NCBI GenBank assembly: GCA_026398575.1
Contig: JAPLSP010000010.1
Location: 1 to 18,523, forward strand
DNA length: 18,523 nt
From: Candidatus Sumerlaeota bacterium
GTDB lineage: Bacteria > Sumerlaeota > Sumerlaeia > JADFCT01
Reading direction: 5' to 3'
A model generated the notes under the pieces. The model was not told where the DNA came from. It did no database searches and saw only the letters and a list, made by a program, of their open reading frames with translations. The translations under genes and the position numbers were made by a program. Shown one piece after another: positions 14,521-18,523 of this stretch (positions are counted from its first letter, which is position 1; the number at the start of each line of letters is the position of its first letter).

Positions 14521-14895
14521 ATGATTATCGAGCGCACCATGCAATTTCGCGGCCCCAAAGGGCGGGCTGATCTCAAAGCCTTGTTCGACACCGGCGCGAC
14601 GTATTCCTGCATTCATCCGGACCAAGCCAAGGCGTTGGCTCTTCCTGAAGAGCTGCCGAATCCGCTGGAGGTGGAGATAGCTCGGGAAGGGATCACAATG
14701 CGAATTACACATTGCATCCCGCTGGATTTCTACCTCAACGATCTACGTTTGACGGATGAATTCATGATTGTGCCAGCGTTGTCAGAGCAGGCGGTCATCG
14801 GCGCTACGACGATGCAGAAATGGAAAATCAAACTTGATTTCGAGCACGATCAGGTGTTGACGGACCCACGCGCTGCTAAATTGAAATTAATGTAG
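14521..14895 (+). CDS. Retropepsin-like aspartic protease, second tandem copy
   Basis: The product is 124 residues from ATG 14521, with GGAGGA at 14506-14511 at the same spacing as in the first copy. DTGATYSCIHP and AVIGATTMQKWKIKLDFE are intact. Differences from the first copy cluster in residues 34-67, the region expected to include the flap and substrate-contacting loops, while the C-terminal 55 residues are nearly invariant. Divergent specificity of two paralogues, or heterodimer formation, would fit this pattern. A further in-frame extension to 14455 overlaps the previous gene and is not needed. Confidence 0.85.
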   Translation: MIIERTMQFRGPKGRADLKALFDTGATYSCIHPDQAKALALPEELPNPLEVEIAREGITMRITHCIPLDFYLNDLRLTDEFMIVPALSEQAVIGATTMQKWKIKLDFEHDQVLTDPRAAKLKLM

Positions 14896-14950
14896 AAACG
14901 AACGAGCGGTTGACATTACAGAATCTTTCAATCTCGCGCATCTCGATTAG

Positions 14951-14971
14951 CCGGTTTCGAAAATCAAATGA
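14951..14971 (+). pseudogene. Remnant of the 3' end of an AF_0612-type retropepsin gene, overlapping the AlbA_2 gene start
   Basis: Bases 14951-14971 read Pro-Val-Ser-Lys-Ile-Lys-stop, the exact C-terminal six residues of the DTD retropepsin gene (14067-14087). Over 23 aligned bases (with two flanking bases) I count four differences, all in third-codon positions or the stop. The frame is closed by a TAG at 14948, so only the tail survives. Its TGA overlaps the ATG of the AlbA_2 gene as ATGA, as expected if such a gene once preceded it in an operon. Confidence 0.6.
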
Positions 14972-16233
14972 GAATTGATCTTAAAGAACTCGCCGAACGC
15001 GAAAGCGAACAGGTGGAATGGAAGGAAAACGTCGCTGACACTGAGGACGTGGTCCGCGCGGTTGTGGCGTTCGCCAACGACTATTCCAATTTGGGCGGGG
15101 GCTACGTCGTGTGCGGCGCCGCGGAGACGCGCGACGAACATGGGTTTCAGAAAATGGCGTTAACCGGCATGACGGCGGCGCGCTGCAGGGAAGTGGAAGG
15201 CGCCGTCTTGAGCGATTGCCGCGAAAAGGTTGAGCCGCCCATTGTTCCTATCGTGGATGAGCAAAGCGCCGCCACGCCGGACCGCCGCATCCTCGTCTTC
15301 ATCGTGCCGGCTTCCGGACATGCGCATTGTTTCCGGGGGCGAGGCAGGGACGCGTCGAAATATTTCATCCGGATTGGCCGGGAAACGCGCGAAGCCCGCA
15401 ATAGTCTGTTGCGCGAATTGCTTGTCAGGAAGAAAGCGCTGGAACCCTGGGACCGCCGGGTCTGCCGGGAGGCGGGCATTGCAGATATTGACTTGGTGGT
15501 GTTCCGTGACATGTTGCAGGAAATGGGACTTTGGGATTCCAAGAAGCCGCTGGATGATTATTTCTCCAGCGAATCAAAGCTCTCTGAATTCGTTCCTCCG
15601 TTGATCGGACGCGAGCCGCTGACCGGACAAACCTACCCGCGTTATTTCACGCTGCTGCTCTTTGGCAAGGAGCCGACGCGCTATATTCCGGGCGCCTACG
15701 CGATCTATTCCAAGTATCACAGCGTGGATCGCGGACAGCCGGCGGGCGAGCAGAAATGGATCAAGGGAACCATCCAGGCGCAGGCACGGATGCTCATGCA
15801 GCTGCTCAGCGCCGAAGCTCTCACGCTTTTTGACAAGAGTGATCCGCGCCCGAATCAGGCCGCTTATCCAGAGCGGGCGTTGCAGGAAGCCGTCGTTAAC
15901 GCGCTCGCGCACCGGGACTACGAATCGGATCATCCTGCGCGCGTTACGGTCTTTATGGACCGAATTGAGATTCTTTCGCCCGGCTCGCTCCCGCGCGAGA
16001 TCAAGCCGGAGGACTTCAAAACCGGAAAGTCTTTTCCGGTGTGGCGCAATCAATCGCTTGCATATTTCTTAAATAAGATGCGTCTGGCTCAAGCCGAAGG
16101 ACAGGGCATTCCCACGATATTAAGGCTGATGGATTATGAGGGATGTCCGCCGCCCATCTTTGATCTTCGCCCGGGGGCCGTCTTGTGCACATTGCCCGCG
16201 AATCCGCGGAAACTAAAAAATGGCATGTCATAA
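14968..16233 (+). CDS. Schlafen AlbA_2 domain protein with C-terminal GHKL-type ATPase domain (COG2865 type)
   Basis: The product is 421 residues. Residues 9-140 are an AlbA_2/Schlafen-like domain: ESEQVEWKEN at 12-21, VVRAVVAFANDYSNLGGGYVVCG at 28-50 and the KYFIRIGRET strand at 131-140. A middle helical region is followed by YPERALQEAVVNALAHRDYE (N-box, Glu307 and Asn311), MDRIEILSPGSLP (G-box, 330-342) and AEGQGIPTI (376-384), the HATPase_c_4 arrangement. These proteins are usually annotated as putative DNA-binding or transcriptional regulators, and some AlbA_2 proteins belong to phage defence or toxin systems. It is the last gene of the retropepsin cassette. Its start overlaps the retropepsin scar. 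Confidence 0.92.
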   Translation: MRIDLKELAERESEQVEWKENVADTEDVVRAVVAFANDYSNLGGGYVVCGAAETRDEHGFQKMALTGMTAARCREVEGAVLSDCREKVEPPIVPIVDEQSAATPDRRILVFIVPASGHAHCFRGRGRDASKYFIRIGRETREARNSLLRELLVRKKALEPWDRRVCREAGIADIDLVVFRDMLQEMGLWDSKKPLDDYFSSESKLSEFVPPLIGREPLTGQTYPRYFTLLLFGKEPTRYIPGAYAIYSKYHSVDRGQPAGEQKWIKGTIQAQARMLMQLLSAEALTLFDKSDPRPNQAAYPERALQEAVVNALAHRDYESDHPARVTVFMDRIEILSPGSLPREIKPEDFKTGKSFPVWRNQSLAYFLNKMRLAQAEGQGIPTILRLMDYEGCPPPIFDLRPGAVLCTLPANPRKLKNGMS

Positions 16234-16246
16234 TTTTTTCTAAACC

Positions 16247-16281
16247 CGGAACTCGGAACCCAGAACTCGGAACTCGGAACT
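16247..16281. repeat. 7-bp tandem repeat (CGGAACT), 5 units, directly before the GT9 gene
   Basis: The units are CGGAACT, CGGAACC, CAGAACT and CGGAACT twice, in unbroken phase, ending 8 bases before the ATG at 16290. It is the reverse complement of the AGTTCCG heptads at 10374-10401. It fills most of the 56-bp gap after the AlbA_2 gene and occupies the usual place of a Shine-Dalgarno sequence. Confidence 0.9.
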
Positions 16282-16289
16282 CCTAAAGC

Positions 16290-17507
16290 ATGAACGTTGA
16301 CGCCATGAGACGGATTGACCGCTGGATCGGCGCGCCGGTGTGCGCGGGGCTGACGGTTTGGGATAAGATTTTTTTTTCAAAGGCGATGACGGGCGCCGCG
16401 CCGCGCAATGTGCTCATCATCCAGCTGTCTGAAATGGGCAGCATCGCGCTGGCGTATCCTTCAGCGCGGCGGATCAAACAGCGCTGGCCCGAGGCACGGC
16501 TGCACTTCCTCCTCTTCAAGCGCAATCGCAAGTTCCTGGAGCTGCTGGATTTCGTCGCGCCCGAAGACATTTGGATGATTGACGATTCCTCGATGGGGGC
16601 GTTTTTGCGTTCGTCGCTCGAATTCCGCCGGCGGGCGCGCGAGCGGCCGATTGACACCGCGCTCGACTATGAAATGTTTTCGCGCGCTTCGATGATCCTG
16701 TCGTGGATGAGCGGCGCGCGCCGGCGGGCGGGATTTTATAATTATCACGCCGAAGGCTGCTATCGCGGCGGGCTGCTCACGCATCCGATTTTCTACAACG
16801 TCTATAAACACGTCTCGCTGAATTTCATGGCGATGGTCGAGGCGCTGGCCGCCGACCCGCGCGAACAGCCGTGCCTGAAGCAGGTCTTGGATGGCGCGGA
16901 CCTGTCGCTGCCCAGGCGCCCGGCCGATCCTGAGAAAGCGCGGGAGATGCGCGAGCGCATCCGGCAGTTTTATCCCGATCTCACCGAGCGCACGCGCATC
17001 GTTGTGCTGTCGCCGTATTCGGGGAATCTGCTGCCGATCCGCGCATGGCCGGCCGAGCACTACGCCGCCTTCACGCGCAAGCTGCTCGACCGCACGGAAG
17101 ACACGATCGCGCTCGTAATCGGCCTGCCCGAGGCGCGCGACTATTGCCGGCCGATCTTCGCCAAAGCCGCCGGCCCGCGCCTGGTGGATTTTATCGGCCG
17201 CACGAAAGACATCGCCGACGTGGTGGATTTATTACAAGTCAGCCATTTGCTGGTCTGCGGCGACAGCGGCCCGCCGCATTTCGCTTCGCTGACGCATTGC
17301 CCTGCGATCGTGATCTTCGGCCCCGAGTGCCCGATGATGTATGCGCCGCTCAACGACAACACGCGCTGCGTTTATCTCGGCATGAGCTGCAGCCCGTGCG
17401 TCTCAGCCTTCAACCACCGCTCGACGCCCTGCACGAATCCTCTATGCGTGAAGCAAATCGAACCGCAGAAGATATTGGGCATGGCGCTGGAAGTATTGAA
17501 TGGATAA
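16290..17507 (+). CDS. Glycosyltransferase family 9 (heptosyltransferase-like)
   Basis: The product is 405 residues. NVLIIQLSEMGSIALAYPSARRIKQRWPEA (40-69) is the N-terminal Rossmann motif of GT9, in which the usual GD is replaced by SEMG. VVLSPYSG...RAWPAEHYAAF (248-271) and CGDSGPPHFASLTHCPAIVIFGPECPMMYAPL (323-354) are the C-terminal donor-binding blocks. A cysteine cluster near the end (C360, C367, C370, C381, C386) is seen in many GT9 proteins. Family members add heptose or other sugars from nucleotide-sugar donors to lipopolysaccharide core or related glycans at the inner membrane. The start could also be ATG 16305; neither has a clear Shine-Dalgarno because heptad repeats fill that position. 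It converges on the CBM9-like gene across the second 16-bp array. Confidence 0.93.
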   Translation: MNVDAMRRIDRWIGAPVCAGLTVWDKIFFSKAMTGAAPRNVLIIQLSEMGSIALAYPSARRIKQRWPEARLHFLLFKRNRKFLELLDFVAPEDIWMIDDSSMGAFLRSSLEFRRRARERPIDTALDYEMFSRASMILSWMSGARRRAGFYNYHAEGCYRGGLLTHPIFYNVYKHVSLNFMAMVEALAADPREQPCLKQVLDGADLSLPRRPADPEKAREMRERIRQFYPDLTERTRIVVLSPYSGNLLPIRAWPAEHYAAFTRKLLDRTEDTIALVIGLPEARDYCRPIFAKAAGPRLVDFIGRTKDIADVVDLLQVSHLLVCGDSGPPHFASLTHCPAIVIFGPECPMMYAPLNDNTRCVYLGMSCSPCVSAFNHRSTPCTNPLCVKQIEPQKILGMALEVLNG

Positions 17508-17524
17508 TTGCACAAAAATTTGAA

Positions 17525-17640
17525 GACAGGATATATTTATCCTGCCCCTAATTTATCCTGCCCTTAATTTATCCTGTCTCTAATTCATCCTGCCTCTAAT
17601 CCATCCTGCCTCTAATTCATCCTGCCTCTAATTCATCCTG
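17525..17640. repeat. Second 16-bp-period array (TCCTGCCTCTAATTCA type): one inverted unit, then 7 direct units
   Basis: The inverted unit (GACAGGAT from 17525) forms a perfect 7-bp stem, CAGGATA at 17527 with TATCCTG at 17538, and a 4-base loop. Direct units have their CCT at 17541 and every 16 bp to 17637. The unit is a variant of the one at 11780-12120, with the same period, orientation and inverted head. It sits between convergent genes and may end transcription from both sides. Confidence 0.93.
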
Positions 17641-17661
17641 ACAAGTCGCCGGTATCCAAAT

Positions 17662-18342
17662 CTATTTTTCGAATACAATCGGCGCGAAGTGGTCGGGGAC
17701 GTGGAAGTTGAGCGCGTCGCCAATGGGCGCCCAGCTGGCCCAATGCGGATGAGAGGTTTCATCGCCGCATTTGTAGAAATTCGCCCGCCATTCCTTCCCC
17801 GCGATTTCCCCCAGCGCTCCGACGTGAACCTCGAAGAGCGAAAAAGGGATGAAGTATTCGAGCCGCCATTCTGTCGGCGTTTCAATCTCCGGCGATACGA
17901 ATGACGGCATCGAATGATAAATCGCCACCTCGCTCGCCAGGGTATCCTCGATCGGCTCGCTTCCGGCGAGTTTGCCCGCCTCATCGCGCCGCCAATCCCA
18001 CACATAGCTGGCGAGCAGCGCTCCGCCGCAATTGATTTCGAAGTTGAAGTAGCCCTTACCCGGCTTGGGCCGCACGAAAAACTCACAGCAGCTGTCCAAC
18101 CAGACCGGGTCCATCCGCTCGGTCCAGACGCAACGCATGTAGCGGTCCATCACCTTGAACGCCACATAGATTCCTTTTTCGTTGTAGAGCGCCTTGGCCT
18201 GCGTGAGCGGATGATGATCGCTGCTCATGCGATGAAAATGATTGATGTCGAGCGCCGGCGCCTGATCCCACGGCGCCTCGTCCCATTGGCCTTCCAGCGC
18301 GGGCGGTTGCTTGGCGCGGCGAATAAGATAACTCAGGCTCAT
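17662..18342 (-). CDS. Carbohydrate-binding family 9-like protein (CBM9-related)
   Basis: The product is 226 residues. An AAAGGAGGATGATGG leader lies just upstream of the ATG at 18342. The opening PPALEGQWDEAPWDQAP is the typical start of CBM9-like modules (the ligand-of-low-dimension style xxLDGxxDExxW). YNEKGIYVAFKVMD, VWLDSCCEFFVRP, YFNFEINCGG, EWRLEYFIPFSLF and WRANFYKCGDETSHPHWASWAP follow, matching the family-9-like DOMON-related beta-sandwich. There is no signal peptide, so it may be cytoplasmic, unlike classical CBM9 modules attached to xylanases. Such stand-alone proteins are common in PVC genomes near glycoside hydrolases. It probably follows the gene whose tail lies at 18361. Ligand unknown. 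Confidence 0.9.
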   Translation of the reverse strand: MSLSYLIRRAKQPPALEGQWDEAPWDQAPALDINHFHRMSSDHHPLTQAKALYNEKGIYVAFKVMDRYMRCVWTERMDPVWLDSCCEFFVRPKPGKGYFNFEINCGGALLASYVWDWRRDEAGKLAGSEPIEDTLASEVAIYHSMPSFVSPEIETPTEWRLEYFIPFSLFEVHVGALGEIAGKEWRANFYKCGDETSHPHWASWAPIGDALNFHVPDHFAPIVFEK

Positions 18343-18360
18343 GATTCCATCATCCTCCTT

Positions 18361-18523
18361 TCATGCGCGCAAATAAACGCAACCGCCTTTTGGGGAAACG
18401 TTCTTGGCGCAGCATGATTGGATTATCCAAAAAACCAGCGGCGGCGCCAGCATTATCGCCAGCACCGCCGCGGATGGGGCGCCCCTCGCAGTGTGGCTGC
18501 TCAATAAGCACAAGACCTTTGTC
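18361..18523 (-). CDS. C-terminal tail of a probable membrane protein, runs off the window edge
   Basis: One minus-strand frame is open from the window edge to TGA at 18363-18361 (about 53 codons visible). It contains a hydrophobic segment, AAVLAIMLAPPLVFWIIQ, then a short Cys-containing tail. It would end 18 bases before the CBM9-like start, compatible with an operon. A second frame, ending inside the ribosome-binding site, is also open but has poorer third-position GC and no recognisable structure. The call rests on hydrophobicity, spacing and codon feel only. No family can be named. Confidence 0.4.
   Translation of the reverse strand, partial: TKVLCLLSSHTARGAPSAAVLAIMLAPPLVFWIIQSCCAKNVSPKGGCVYLRA

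Larger units (their letters stand above)
14087..14895 (+). repeat. Tandem gene duplication with 418-bp period, including the ribosome binding site
   Basis: The two 124-codon retropepsin genes and their GGAGGATTT leaders are spaced 418 bp apart, start to start. DNA identity is highest in the 3' third, including an essentially identical block from GGCGCTACGACGATG through the codons for KLDFEH. The duplicated unit is therefore gene plus ribosome binding site. Confidence 0.9.

Noticed and set aside
18414..18523. Start of a plus-strand gene at ATG 18414
   Set aside because: Translation is Pro/Ala/Arg-rich low-information text without a ribosome binding site. The minus-strand frame with a membrane segment and good spacing to the CBM9-like gene is the better reading.

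Overview
This is a GC-rich bacterial window with short intergenic gaps, one tRNA gene and an unusually high load of short tandem repeats. The gene content suggests a free-living, polysaccharide-handling bacterium of the PVC superphylum (Planctomycetota, Verrucomicrobiota, Lentisphaerota) or a neighbour such as Hydrogenedentota or Sumerlaeota. The pointers are a GH116 glycosidase, a secreted PQQ-type propeller, a TolB/PD40 propeller, an AlgI/AlgJ acetylation pair, a CBM9-like protein and a PocR-AraC regulator. The taxon is inferred from gene style only.

Left part (1-9374). A GH116 glucosidase/glucosylceramidase-like gene runs leftward off the window edge. Divergent from it is a secreted PQQ-like beta-propeller gene, and the shared intergenic region has three TTTTGTC-type half-sites. 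A four-gene rightward unit follows: a 1061-residue secreted propeller made of three tandem copies of one domain, a small lipoprotein (ATGA overlap), an AlgI-like MBOAT O-acyltransferase and an AlgJ/AlgX-like SGNH acetyltransferase. The last three look like a compact exopolysaccharide O-acetylation module. The last 41 bases of the algJ-like gene lie inside a complete tRNA-Glu(CTC) gene on the opposite strand.

Middle part (9334-16233), accessory in character. A lone Eco57I/TaqI-class adenine methyltransferase gene is interrupted by seven tracts of tandem repeats with 7- or 10-bp period. All of them stay in frame and together make up about a quarter of the protein. Its last 15 codons and stop codon lie in a 16-bp-period array (5 inverted units, then 16 direct units). 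Next come a PocR-AraC regulator and a tightly spaced cassette: one divergent retropepsin-like gene whose DTG triad reads DTD, two tandem duplicated retropepsin-like genes with intact DTGA, and a Schlafen/AlbA_2-HATPase protein. A 21-bp scar matching the end of the first retropepsin gene overlaps the start of the AlbA_2 gene, which points to past rearrangement.

Right part (16234-18523). A GT9 glycosyltransferase is preceded by five CGGAACT heptads and followed by a second 16-bp-period array of the same family as the first. A leftward CBM9-like protein and the tail of a probable membrane protein close the window.

The most unusual signals are the repeat-riddled but open methyltransferase gene, the shared 16-bp arrays with inverted heads, and the retropepsin/AlbA_2 cassette.
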